Positions 1-8,729 of a stretch of 22,551 bases of DNA are shown here, piece after piece (within the stretch, counting starts at the first letter, position 1; every line of letters starts with the position of its first letter). Source of the DNA: a virus; IMG/VR virus record IMGVR_UViG_3300030406_006292, positions 1-22,551 of that record, one strand, 5' to 3'. Position numbers and translations under genes: made by a program. A model generated the notes under the pieces. The model was not told the DNA's origin and ran no database searches. It saw only the letters and a list, made by a program, of their open reading frames with translations.

Positions 1-244
1 TTCCACGAAAACTTTGATCTGCAAGAACTTTTAGAGCATTATCTAAAAATCCTGAAGGAATTGTATTATGTGCTTCTACCGTTACACTAGAAGCCGCAAT
101 AACGCCAGGAACTGCTGTTGGAACTGCTAAATTATATGCTTCGATTTTAGTAACATCATCAGTAAGATTAATAGAGATTTGGTCTCCAGTCGCAGTAATC
201 TCTGACACACTTTCAGTTACATCAATAGTTGTTTGTGCAGGCAT
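1..244 (-). CDS. Partial phage appendage/structural protein of unknown function
   Basis: A frame that starts with ATG at 244 and stays open for 81 codons to the left edge, so the C-terminus is missing. Its ATG shares one base with the TAA of the preceding gene (TAATG), which indicates translational coupling. The visible product begins MPAQTTIDVTESVSEI and is rich in Thr, Val, Ile and Ala, with alternating hydrophobic residues that suggest beta structure. There is no signal peptide or membrane segment. I do not recognise a family. Its place downstream of the J-type tip protein and an Ig-like protein suggests a tail-fibre or virion appendage component; this is inference from context only. It is probably transcribed from the promoter at 636-664. 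Confidence 0.75.
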   Translation of the reverse strand, partial: MPAQTTIDVTESVSEITATGDQISINLTDDVTKIEAYNLAVPTAVPGVIAASSVTVEAHNTIPSGFLDNALKVLADQSFRG

Positions 245-615
245 TATCGAGTTACCTCAGGGTTGATTGTAGCAGTTCCTTGAATGATTCTTTTTACAAT
301 TGCATCTGCATTTGTAAAGATTTCAATATCATATACATACTGTCCGGCCGCAATATCTTTGCTACCATTTCGTGCTGTGCCTCCTGAGTCCGTCCAGTTT
401 CCATTTGGTAGTTCAACTTTAAGAGCGCCCCCGGTCGGATTAGTAACTGTAACTTTAAAATAGCCTGCAATTGTAGTAGAAGTATGAGACGTGCGCAGTT
501 GTCCACGACCTGAGTAGTTTGCCAGATTCAATGCTGAAGAGTTTTCTTTGATAACCAAGTCAACAGCAAAGTCGGATCCTTGGTCAATGAATAAGTTGTA
601 AGTAGCTGCGCTCAT
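244..615 (-). CDS. Small Ig-like tail appendage protein (BppU N-domain-like)
   Basis: A complete 123-aa gene with ATG at 615. GGAG lies 8 nt upstream, which supports this start. The N-terminus (YNLFIDQGSDFAVDLVIK, then a NLANYSGRGQLR segment) resembles the small phage proteins that begin Y-N-hydrophobic-hydrophobic-QG-x-D/T-F and adopt an immunoglobulin-like beta sandwich, found next to baseplate or fibre genes. The second half has a typical GQYVYDIEI strand and ends in a GTATINPEVTR segment. Such proteins are thought to attach or decorate tail-tip fibres. It is the first gene after a strong promoter and its stop overlaps the start of the next gene. The family assignment comes from recalled sequence patterns, so the exact role is uncertain. 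Confidence 0.8.
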   Translation of the reverse strand: MSAATYNLFIDQGSDFAVDLVIKENSSALNLANYSGRGQLRTSHTSTTIAGYFKVTVTNPTGGALKVELPNGNWTDSGGTARNGSKDIAAGQYVYDIEIFTNADAIVKRIIQGTATINPEVTR

Positions 616-682
616 TTAAAGTTCTCCATGATGAAATTATAACAAAGGGGACATTTTATGTCAAGTGTTATTTTTTTGGTGG
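616..682. other. Intergenic gap between J and the appendage genes
   Basis: This 67-bp gap holds the promoter at 636-664 and the ribosome-binding site of the appendage gene. I see no intrinsic terminator hairpin after the J stop codon, so read-through from J is expected in addition to initiation here. Confidence 0.7.
636..664 (-). promoter_or_regulatory. Perfect sigma70-type promoter upstream of the appendage genes
   Basis: On the minus strand TTGACA (664-659) is followed by exactly 17 bases and then TATAAT (641-636). The -10 is preceded by TGT, making it an extended -10 (TGn). An A-rich block with AAAAATAA lies just upstream (668-675), like an UP element. Transcription would start near 629, leaving about a 14-nt leader before the ATG at 615. 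A 13-bp inverted repeat, GACAT-TTT-ATGTC (650-662), overlaps the -35. This promoter would express the appendage genes independently of the J gene. Confidence 0.88.
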
Positions 683-3600
683 TTATGTTAGCTTTCCAAG
701 TATTACTCTATCTTGTGAACCATCATTAATTACAATTCTTTGATTACTGCCACTGAGAGTGACAGAGCCCGTTCCGCTTCCAACAGTTAAAGAAGAGCTC
801 ATACTGCTTGATTGACCTATAACTATTCCTCCTGAAAATTGGCCTACACCATTTGAATCTACTCTAAAAGCTTTTGTAGCTATAACTCCATTGGTTAAGT
901 TAAAATAACTGCCAGTACTAGTAAAGTCACTACCATCTGCAGTAAAACTTGTGCTGTTATTTACTGCTACTCCATTAGATTTTATAATACCAGTTGTTAT
1001 ATTACCGCCATCGATTGTTGTAATAGTACTTCCGCCAGTAGAAAAATCTCCATTTGCAAAAGTAACAAGTCCTGTAAAACTTGTTCCTTCTGTTACATTA
1101 CCAAAACTTAAACCAGAACCTTCATCGGAGTAATTTAGTAAAGTCCCACTATTGTTGGTTGATTCGACCGCAGTATATTTTGAGTAATAAATAACATTAT
1201 TTGTACTATTAAAAGTAGGTGGATTTTCACTCCAATTCGAATTTATAGTTGTAAATCCTGGAGTTCCGCTAAAGCTATACCGAGCAACTACTCCAAACCC
1301 AGGCCCTACACTATTTTGTACAGAGTATACATATCCAGTGGCAATTTTAGGTGGAGTTACTCCTGAGTCGATACTAGTAAATGTTTGAACTTTATTTATT
1401 GGGCCAAAAGCAGTTCCATCAGCAGTTTGCCCTCTAATTATAAGAGTTCTTGTTCCAGTAGTAGCAGTAAAGCCGCTTAGATCAGCAACAGGATTACTAG
1501 TAGAGCGTACGCCCCCAGAAGCCAAATTGTTAGCTGATGCAACACCAGTGCTTACCGAAATACCTATATTAAACTCTCCTGCAGCTAAGTTAGCTGTAGT
1601 CTTATTTGCAAAAGTAAGAGGCGTTGTTCCTTCAAGAACTGTAATAGTTGCTTGAGTATCGGAAAGGTCATTATCTGTAATAGTTACATTATCATTATCT
1701 AGTAATACAACAACAGGATTTGTACCTTTTTTTGATTTAGCAATACTTTGTCTTGTTATTACCTCTGCATTGCCCTCTTTAGTTCCAACAACTATAGTCC
1801 ATGTAAATGTTTCAACATCGTCGCCGAAGAATTGAGTATTTCCAGTACCGCTTGTATTTGCAGGTAGAGTTGCATCTGCAATAGTAACAACCTCATTGGC
1901 TTCGCCTGTAATATTTCCTACAGTAAAAGGACTATTACTAGATTTAGCAACACTTTTAATATACCAAGTGCCTCTTGCTAGAGTTGGATTGCCTGTTGAT
2001 GTTGCATGGCCAAATGCTGCTCCTGAAGTTTTTCCAACATATGTTCCTACTTGACCTCCTAAAAATACTTCTAAAGTTGTTCCCGATCCTGTAAGAGTTC
2101 TAGGGAAGTTTCCAGACCCAAAACTTCCATCGGCTTCTGTGGTTATAGAGTGTGCAAAATTTGAATTTGAAATTGAAATTCCACTCTCTCCTTCTTCTAC
2201 AAAAACGATAGAGATACTGTCAGTAGCAAGTACTGTGCTTCCTCCAGATTCTTGTACTTCAACTTCTATAGTTGCGCTATTTGCAGAGCCTCTAGTACTA
2301 GGAACTACAAATTCAGCAGTTGAAGTAGTTGAAAAAGCTGATTGGAGAGGAGTGCCATTAACACTAAATCTAAATTCAGGATTTGCAGCAAAATTTCTAG
2401 CAGTTGCAGTTAGTGTTATAGCGCTACCACTTGAAGCAGTACCACTATGACTAGGGGTTGTTCCTCCAGGTTTATACACTACCGAGTAGTCTTCTGCTGT
2501 TAACTCTACTGTTCTTCCTTGAGTACCTTCGGCTCCATCTTTTACTCGAATGATATCAGTTGTTCCAAAAGCATTTAATCCAACATTATTCTTCTCTCGA
2601 ACCTCAATTTTTATAGGTAGAGCAACTCCAGTACCATAAGCAAGAGCACTAGAATTATGCAGTGTAAATGTTTTGGTAAACTCACCCGAAGCAGGATCAG
2701 AAAATCCTTGATTTTCTAAAGATTCATCTGTTTGATTAAACTCATCTGAAGTAGCTGAGTCTACTTTAAACTGTGGTTCGTTAAATCCAATTGCTGTTGC
2801 AGTTACTTGTATATTACTAAATGTAGTCTCTTGTACTTGAGTACCAGCAGAGTTTGTATCGTATTGAATAACATCCGGAGTTGCTTCTAAAGCTACGAAC
2901 TTTCCTTGAGCTAAATTATCGCTTAAACTAATAAATTTATCTACTGCAAAGTTATTAGCTCCATTTGAAAATGAACTCCATCTAACTCTACCAAATACTG
3001 CATCATCTCTATAATCTGGTCGATATGCAGCTTTGTAAATAGTTCCGGAAAATGCTGCAGGGAAACTTCGATCTAGAATAACTTCTTTAATAGAACTACC
3101 ATCATCTTCATAGATAACAGCAGTAACTTTAGCTGCTTGAGCGTCTACTTTTCTAAACCATCCTCCATTAGTGAAGGTTCCGGTAATAGTTGAGTTGGTA
3201 ACTGCAACTGATACAGCTTCATCTGTATATAACGTTACTTGTGTATTTGAACTTTTTTCTACAAAGAAAGTTTTATTATTTAGCTGAGTTGCACCTCCAA
3301 CCTCTTCGACAATGATTTTATCGCCGGTAACTAAATTATGATCGCTTGAACAACTTAAAGTGACTGCGGCACTGGAACTTGCAACTGCTGATACATAGTT
3401 TGCCTGTAACTTATTTGGATTTTCAAAAAGAAAAATATCTCGAAGAGCGCAGGTAAAAGCGGTTCCACCTTTTGTAAGTCTAGTAGAATTAGCTGCGACC
3501 GTCCAACCACTACTCTGATTAACCCAAACAGAGTTAGTATTTTGACTTGTACCTCTCCATCCCTCTGAAGGTATTTTTCTGTAAAATGGAAGATTTTTTA

Positions 3601-6600
3601 AACTATCAGTATCCCATACAGCTAAACCTGTGCCTCCATCAAATAGTAACCAATACCATGTGGGAGTCTGTCTAAGAGTTTCTCTATTTGTAGCTGCTCC
3701 TATACCTTCTACACTTATACTAGATAAACTAACTGCAACTGAAGAAGCTTGATCAAGAGTATTTCCTATAGAAAAACCTGCTGCTGAATTTCCTGCAAAT
3801 CTTATAGCTTCATTTAAACCACTTGAAGCTGCGAGGTCTAAAGAATAGTTAAAAGTAGAACTTGAAATTATACCTTTTGGTAACCCTCCAACAATTCTTG
3901 GAACATTTGCACCATATTGATCTGAGACATCATATTTTGTAGAAATAAAATCAGAATAATTTTGTTTTCTCGAAACAGTTCGAACTCTAAAAGTATACAG
4001 ATTGTCTTCAAGTGCTTCAAATCTGTGCGATAATTTATCTGTTACAATTGGAGAGTCTATATGTGGAACGGTATGGTGTAACTCAAAACCATCCAAGAAA
4101 GAATATTCTCGTTTCCTAGTAGTAGGCGGTGTATTACTATCTGTAAAAGTTTCTTGAGGAACTGTCCAAGATATTGTTAATTCTTCGCCAGGTTTTGAAG
4201 AATCACTATCAATCGCTACATAAAGCTGTTCTGGCGGAGGCACAAACTCATCTTCATCTTCAATAGTAGGAAAAACATTTGTTGGAGTAGTTCCTAGAGC
4301 ATAGTCTAAGTCAACTGCATCAAACTTTTCATTAAAATGCTCTACTGCACTTATTTGAAAAGTATTTTTCTCATCTGAAGGAGCAATTCCTAAAACTTTA
4401 TACTCTTTCTTTGAGCCTAAAATTTGTACTTCGTCATTGTCTTCCGCTTGTAATGCCCATACAGTGCCCGGTACAGGTCTTTCTGCTATTTCATAGTTTG
4501 TACTTTTACTTAAATCAACATTTGCTCGTGTAAAAGTTTCACCACTAATTGTAATATCTTCAACTGTAACAGTTTTAGTAACAACATAAGTGTACTCTTT
4601 CCATTCTAAAGGTAGGGGAGCACTATTATATCGAGTTCCCCCCGCTACATTGTCTCCTTCGCTATTTAAAGGCCCGTTAGTTTCTTCAAAAACAGTGAAT
4701 GCATTAGTAACCGCTTTTTCTGCATTTTCTGTGCTAAGGGCATAAATATTTGATACGGGATCTAAGTCAAAGGTGGCAGGATCATCAGGAGTTGTATCAG
4801 CATTCCAAAATTTTGCTGTAAATCTATCTCCTCTATTAAAAAGAGTTCCCCCGCTAGTAACTTTATAGCCATTTGTATCAATTCGTATAGGATCTAAACC
4901 TGTATAAAAAGCCGCAAACCTAGTTACAATCGTACTTAGCTCATATTTATTAACACCGCTTAAAGCCGTAATTTTTCTGTCAAAAATTACTCTATTTGGA
5001 GAACCTGCATCTATTGATTTTACTACACCACTAAAATCAACTCCATATCTATCTCTGTCTTGTACATTTATAATATCTCCAGGACGTATAAACGCACCCT
5101 GCATTCCAGTTCTAAAACTTACAACTTCTTTTTGATTTTGTGCAGTAAAAAGCTTCCATCTTCCATATCTATATGCTTGGCCTTCGGAAGTAGCTCCCAT
5201 GGCGACTGCTTTTTGAGAAATAATTTTTTTAGTTTTTACAATATTTTCTCTATCTTCAACAATTAAAGGCACTTGCTCATAGTTAGCATTAGGATCATTC
5301 CAACTTACAACTACTTGATTAGATCGAGTTTTTCTTCCAGAGCTTTCATAATTAAAAGTTCCATCTATAACATTTGCTTTTGAAAAAGTATATACAGGAT
5401 CTGAAGGAACATCTTGAACAGGAGTTACTTTACCGTCTAACCAGTATAACATACCTGTAAAGACTGTTGCCATATCTTTAAGAACTTTGTATACTTCGGC
5501 AGATTTAGACAAATATAGATTAGCACGAAATCTTGGTTCAAACCCACCTTTTCCATCAGGTACTAATTCATCACAATACTTTGCAATTCTGTAAAGTGCA
5601 AATTTATTTACTAGATTGCGATCAATCCATTCTCCTGCACCATATCTATTATTTGTTACAATATCATAAAATACCCAAGCAGGATTATCTGTATAAAAAA
5701 GCTGATGAGTGCCATCTATATCTTTTTTAAACTCTCCATTCCAAAATGCTTCATATTTTGCAACTCCATCATCAGAATATTCTCTAGGAGTATATGCTGT
5801 AGGTATTCTAACTTTTAAACCTTGAAGTAAATAACTACGACTAGGAAGGCTACCAAATGTTCTCGATGAGAAAGTAATTCCAGCATGGGCTGTAAAAGGG
5901 TAAATAAATTTATCTTTTATAGTTGCTTTTAAGTCGGCTCCACTTAAACTTGATGAAGCTTGAAGTGTCCATTTTTTCTTTTCATCGTTTGTTATTGGTC
6001 TACCACCTGTTGTACCATTAGTCCAAACAGGTAATCCTAAATCTCGAGTCAATCGAATAATACGAATTCTAAAGTCATCAAAAGGTTTAAAACGATTTAA
6101 TCCAATTGTGTGATCAAAGGAGACACCAGCAGTGGTTTTATCAGTATGTACTACTCTTCCTCCGTTCTGGCTAAATAAAGTTTGGTAGTCTCCAAAGTTT
6201 GTTTCTCCAGGTCCTTTTATTGCAATTTGAAATACATAGATAGCGCTTGCGGCCTCTTTATCACCACCTTCATTATTATGAGTTATAAGAGCAGGATAGT
6301 TAATTCGAATTCCGAGTTCGTCTACTTGTTTTTTCTGTGCAGCATTCAATCCAAAGTGTGGTCCAGTAGCAGCGCTAGAGGGAATTACTATAGGAGCAGC
6401 TCTATTATCCGCAAAAGTTTGATCCTCTGGGTAACCATTAGTAGTGTATAAAGGAAATCCAAATGCGGTAGTAGTAGAAATAGGATCTGTACTAGAATCA
6501 AAACTTTGCTTTAATGCAACACCGCCGCCCTGTCCAGTTATAGTTACACCGCCAGATAAACTATTCACTTGCTCTAGAGGAGCTTGATCTAATGTGCCAC

Positions 6601-7312
6601 GTCTAAATTGTACTGTAGATCCATCAAACTTAGAAACAGTTCCATTTAAATCATCGATAGTTGAACTAATTGTTCTGGTTTCTTCTATAAAAAATGGTGC
6701 ATTTGAAAGGTTGGTTGCAAAACTGCTATCAACTACTATAGTAGTATCATTAGTTCTAGAAACAATTTTGACCGTTTTTATTCGCTGAATAGTCCACGAA
6801 CCCATTGTTTGATACTGATTTGCAAGTTGACTAACATTAGAGTGAAGAAGTAGTGTATTAGTATTTCCATCATACGCGGAACCATCTGCTACTAGTTCTG
6901 CGCCTCCGGGGCGTACACAACGTAAGTAAGTTGAAGTAGTTGCTACAGTATTAAAGTCAGTGCTTAAACCGGCTCCTGTTGCACTCATAAAGCTTGCATT
7001 AACAGGAAAACCAATCGGTTGAACGGTTATAGTTATATTAGATACTTCTTCTACAACAACATGAATAAACTTTCCAATATCATCATCGGTTATTGTTATA
7101 TTTGATACTGTAACAGTAGTGCCGGAAGAAGAGAGCGTAGGTGCTCCAAAAGTACCATTCACCGTTTCATTCATAGTGCCTACGACAGTTGATTTTTCAA
7201 AAGGAATATTATTTATGTATACAGAAGCTTTGCCATCTACCAAACCTTGAATAGGCCCTTCGCAAAGCATATCTGTTATACCTATAAATTGTTTTGAAGC
7301 TCCAAATGACAT
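683..7312 (-). CDS. J: J-type tail tip / host specificity protein (2209 aa)
   Basis: Central tail-tip protein that forms the end of the tail and contacts the host receptor. ATG at 7312 with GGAAGG about 9 nt upstream, 6 nt after the I gene stop. Residues 8-36 match the gpJ N-terminus (FIGITDMLCEGPIQGLVDG). Residues 505-800 carry the conserved gpJ core: YEAFWNGEF, NPAWVFYDIVTNNRYGAG, ALYRIAKYCDELVPDG, WNDPNANYE, and ATSEGQAYRYGRW before a RPGDII segment. A VWAL module lies near 950, an FN3-like domain near 1026-1120, an E1-FCCH-like beta domain near 1305-1392, and Ig-like repeats near 1590-1980. The C-terminus (2080-2209) is a Gly/Ser/Thr-rich fibre end with GNITTGIIKSNG. It is about twice the length of lambda J (1132 aa). 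A segment of about 185 residues (40-225) interrupts the N-terminal domain relative to lambda. The receptor is unknown. Confidence 0.95.
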   Translation of the reverse strand: MSFGASKQFIGITDMLCEGPIQGLVDGKASVYINNIPFEKSTVVGTMNETVNGTFGAPTLSSSGTTVTVSNITITDDDIGKFIHVVVEEVSNITITVQPIGFPVNASFMSATGAGLSTDFNTVATTSTYLRCVRPGGAELVADGSAYDGNTNTLLLHSNVSQLANQYQTMGSWTIQRIKTVKIVSRTNDTTIVVDSSFATNLSNAPFFIEETRTISSTIDDLNGTVSKFDGSTVQFRRGTLDQAPLEQVNSLSGGVTITGQGGGVALKQSFDSSTDPISTTTAFGFPLYTTNGYPEDQTFADNRAAPIVIPSSAATGPHFGLNAAQKKQVDELGIRINYPALITHNNEGGDKEAASAIYVFQIAIKGPGETNFGDYQTLFSQNGGRVVHTDKTTAGVSFDHTIGLNRFKPFDDFRIRIIRLTRDLGLPVWTNGTTGGRPITNDEKKKWTLQASSSLSGADLKATIKDKFIYPFTAHAGITFSSRTFGSLPSRSYLLQGLKVRIPTAYTPREYSDDGVAKYEAFWNGEFKKDIDGTHQLFYTDNPAWVFYDIVTNNRYGAGEWIDRNLVNKFALYRIAKYCDELVPDGKGGFEPRFRANLYLSKSAEVYKVLKDMATVFTGMLYWLDGKVTPVQDVPSDPVYTFSKANVIDGTFNYESSGRKTRSNQVVVSWNDPNANYEQVPLIVEDRENIVKTKKIISQKAVAMGATSEGQAYRYGRWKLFTAQNQKEVVSFRTGMQGAFIRPGDIINVQDRDRYGVDFSGVVKSIDAGSPNRVIFDRKITALSGVNKYELSTIVTRFAAFYTGLDPIRIDTNGYKVTSGGTLFNRGDRFTAKFWNADTTPDDPATFDLDPVSNIYALSTENAEKAVTNAFTVFEETNGPLNSEGDNVAGGTRYNSAPLPLEWKEYTYVVTKTVTVEDITISGETFTRANVDLSKSTNYEIAERPVPGTVWALQAEDNDEVQILGSKKEYKVLGIAPSDEKNTFQISAVEHFNEKFDAVDLDYALGTTPTNVFPTIEDEDEFVPPPEQLYVAIDSDSSKPGEELTISWTVPQETFTDSNTPPTTRKREYSFLDGFELHHTVPHIDSPIVTDKLSHRFEALEDNLYTFRVRTVSRKQNYSDFISTKYDVSDQYGANVPRIVGGLPKGIISSSTFNYSLDLAASSGLNEAIRFAGNSAAGFSIGNTLDQASSVAVSLSSISVEGIGAATNRETLRQTPTWYWLLFDGGTGLAVWDTDSLKNLPFYRKIPSEGWRGTSQNTNSVWVNQSSGWTVAANSTRLTKGGTAFTCALRDIFLFENPNKLQANYVSAVASSSAAVTLSCSSDHNLVTGDKIIVEEVGGATQLNNKTFFVEKSSNTQVTLYTDEAVSVAVTNSTITGTFTNGGWFRKVDAQAAKVTAVIYEDDGSSIKEVILDRSFPAAFSGTIYKAAYRPDYRDDAVFGRVRWSSFSNGANNFAVDKFISLSDNLAQGKFVALEATPDVIQYDTNSAGTQVQETTFSNIQVTATAIGFNEPQFKVDSATSDEFNQTDESLENQGFSDPASGEFTKTFTLHNSSALAYGTGVALPIKIEVREKNNVGLNAFGTTDIIRVKDGAEGTQGRTVELTAEDYSVVYKPGGTTPSHSGTASSGSAITLTATARNFAANPEFRFSVNGTPLQSAFSTTSTAEFVVPSTRGSANSATIEVEVQESGGSTVLATDSISIVFVEEGESGISISNSNFAHSITTEADGSFGSGNFPRTLTGSGTTLEVFLGGQVGTYVGKTSGAAFGHATSTGNPTLARGTWYIKSVAKSSNSPFTVGNITGEANEVVTIADATLPANTSGTGNTQFFGDDVETFTWTIVVGTKEGNAEVITRQSIAKSKKGTNPVVVLLDNDNVTITDNDLSDTQATITVLEGTTPLTFANKTTANLAAGEFNIGISVSTGVASANNLASGGVRSTSNPVADLSGFTATTGTRTLIIRGQTADGTAFGPINKVQTFTSIDSGVTPPKIATGYVYSVQNSVGPGFGVVARYSFSGTPGFTTINSNWSENPPTFNSTNNVIYYSKYTAVESTNNSGTLLNYSDEGSGLSFGNVTEGTSFTGLVTFANGDFSTGGSTITTIDGGNITTGIIKSNGVAVNNSTSFTADGSDFTSTGSYFNLTNGVIATKAFRVDSNGVGQFSGGIVIGQSSSMSSSLTVGSGTGSVTLSGSNQRIVINDGSQDRVILGKLT
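3138..3400 (-). other. FCCH-like beta domain inside J (residues about 1305-1392)
   Basis: Within J, the segment with DHNLVTGDKIIVEEVGG followed by TQLNNKTFFVEKSSNTQVTL has the H/N-x-L/F-x-x-GD-x-hydrophobic...V-x-G-x-x-x-LN-x-x-x-F-x-V pattern of the ubiquitin-activating-enzyme FCCH-like fold that recurs in phage tail proteins. It is probably a structural spacer or carbohydrate-contacting domain; the role is inferred. Confidence 0.6.
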
Positions 7313-7318
7313 TATAAA

Positions 7319-8053
7319 TTACCTTCCATCTCTTTTAGATCCATGATCATTATCTGGGCCATTATTTTGGGGTCCTTGACTAGGAGAATCTAATAAAGGT
7401 TGATCATAGTCTACAAAACTTCTTGCCGCATTTTTAATTTCAAAAGAGATTGGTCTGCCAGGTATTCTCAACTGACCATATAAAACAGGAACAGGATCTC
7501 CTTCGACTAAATTTTGCCCAGATCCTTGAAAAAGATAATCTTCAGGATCTTGTTGTATATCTACAGAAGGGTCGGGAGCCATCATTTCTTGCAGTCCTGT
7601 TAGTGCCAAATTTATTGCTAATCCTATTGCTAATTTACCAAGTATAGTTCCGGCGGCAAATTGTAATCCTGCAGCAAGGGCTCCAAAACCTCCTCCAAGA
7701 GCTGCAGTTCCTCCTGCAGCGATAACTGCACCGGCTCCCGCAGTAACAACAATAAGTGCTATTGCTAAGAATAATTTTCCTAGCCCTCCCTTCGAGCCTA
7801 AAGGCAAAGCTTGTATCGTTAAACTACCTTGAGGATACTCTAAAAGAAGTTGATCTTCATAGTCTAAAGGTTTATCAGCAACTGAACAAACAAAACCTAT
7901 TCCTCGTTCATGGCAACTTAGCATATATTGACGAAATTCTTGAAAATTTAATTCAAAACACTGCAAAGCTTCTCCAAAAGAAGATACATTCATTTCAAAT
8001 TCACTACCAAACTTATCAGCAATTTCACCTTCTAAGTATACTTTACGCAACAT
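7319..8053 (-). CDS. I: Tail assembly protein I (lambda gpI-like)
   Basis: A 244-aa protein that acts with K, L and J in building the tail tip; the precise role of the gpI family is not settled. Residues 1-84 form a beta-grasp-like N-terminal domain. Residues 91-155 form a long hydrophobic Gly/Ala-rich stretch that could span membrane. It is followed by LQEMMAPDPSVDIQ and by the conserved NLVEGDPVPVLYGQLRIPGR motif (182-200), which is close to the lambda gpI signature NMVAQGNVLPVLYGEMRVGS. The C-terminal 40 residues are polar and low in complexity. The ATG at 8053 lies inside the end of the K gene (11-base overlap), so translation is coupled. J follows after 6 nt. Confidence 0.93.
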   Translation of the reverse strand: MLRKVYLEGEIADKFGSEFEMNVSSFGEALQCFELNFQEFRQYMLSCHERGIGFVCSVADKPLDYEDQLLLEYPQGSLTIQALPLGSKGGLGKLFLAIALIVVTAGAGAVIAAGGTAALGGGFGALAAGLQFAAGTILGKLAIGLAINLALTGLQEMMAPDPSVDIQQDPEDYLFQGSGQNLVEGDPVPVLYGQLRIPGRPISFEIKNAARSFVDYDQPLLDSPSQGPQNNGPDNDHGSKRDGR

Positions 8054-8729
8054 AACGATATATTCCTACTAAATGCTCTGCCCAGAAAGGATATAAATTT
8101 TCTCGGCAAGATAATCTATTTTCTGCATGATGATAAAAAACATCATTTCCTAAAAATACTCCACAATGATTTGCAGTATTTGATCTAACTTTAAATATTA
8201 AAACATCATTTTTTTCGGGCGTATCAACTTTTTTATGCTTCCAATTTTTTATATTTTCTTCTGTAAAATAATCTAAATTATTCTTCCACCAGTTATCTTC
8301 AAAAGGCTCTCGTGGAGGAATATTTATATTTTCTTTAGCTAGCCAGTCTCTCATAGCTTCAAAACAATCTGTAATTCCAAACTTATAGTCTCTTCCGATA
8401 AGAGGATATGCCCGTTTTTTTGGCTCTACTATATTTAACTCCATAGTAGGATAGCTAAAAATATAGTATGGAATACCTAGAGCATTGCAGCAATCAATAT
8501 CATGTTGAGAGGGCTCATTAGACTCATCTGGATGGCTGTGAACAATAGCAAAAATATCTGCCCGCCTTTTTATATCTAAGTATTCTGTTGAAGATAAAAT
8601 GAAGTTTTCTTCTCCTCTTGCAAGATTTGTGCAAGGAAACCACTGTTTTTTACCTTTTACAATTCCTATTACTCCGCATCCCTCTCTAGGATACTCTTGT
8701 TCAAAATGCTTTTCTATTTCGTCTATCAC
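8043..8729 (-). CDS. K: Tail tip peptidase K: JAMM metalloprotease plus NlpC/P60
   Basis: A 228-aa two-domain tail-tip protein. The N-terminal Mov34/JAMM domain has Glu16 in YPREGCGVIG and the zinc motif HSHP...D (His64, His66, Asp77; H-x-H-x10-D). The C-terminal NlpC/P60 cysteine peptidase domain has the nucleophile Cys122 in GITDCFEAMRDWL and His188 in ANHCGVFLG, with further His at 200 and 201. NlpC/P60 domains cleave peptidoglycan peptides, and in tails they are thought to open the cell wall during DNA entry; the JAMM domain may process a tail protein. The start is GTG at 8729, overlapping the L stop as GTGA. All key residues appear intact in both domains. Confidence 0.95.
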   Translation of the reverse strand: MIDEIEKHFEQEYPREGCGVIGIVKGKKQWFPCTNLARGEENFILSSTEYLDIKRRADIFAIVHSHPDESNEPSQHDIDCCNALGIPYYIFSYPTMELNIVEPKKRAYPLIGRDYKFGITDCFEAMRDWLAKENINIPPREPFEDNWWKNNLDYFTEENIKNWKHKKVDTPEKNDVLIFKVRSNTANHCGVFLGNDVFYHHAENRLSCRENLYPFWAEHLVGIYRYVA

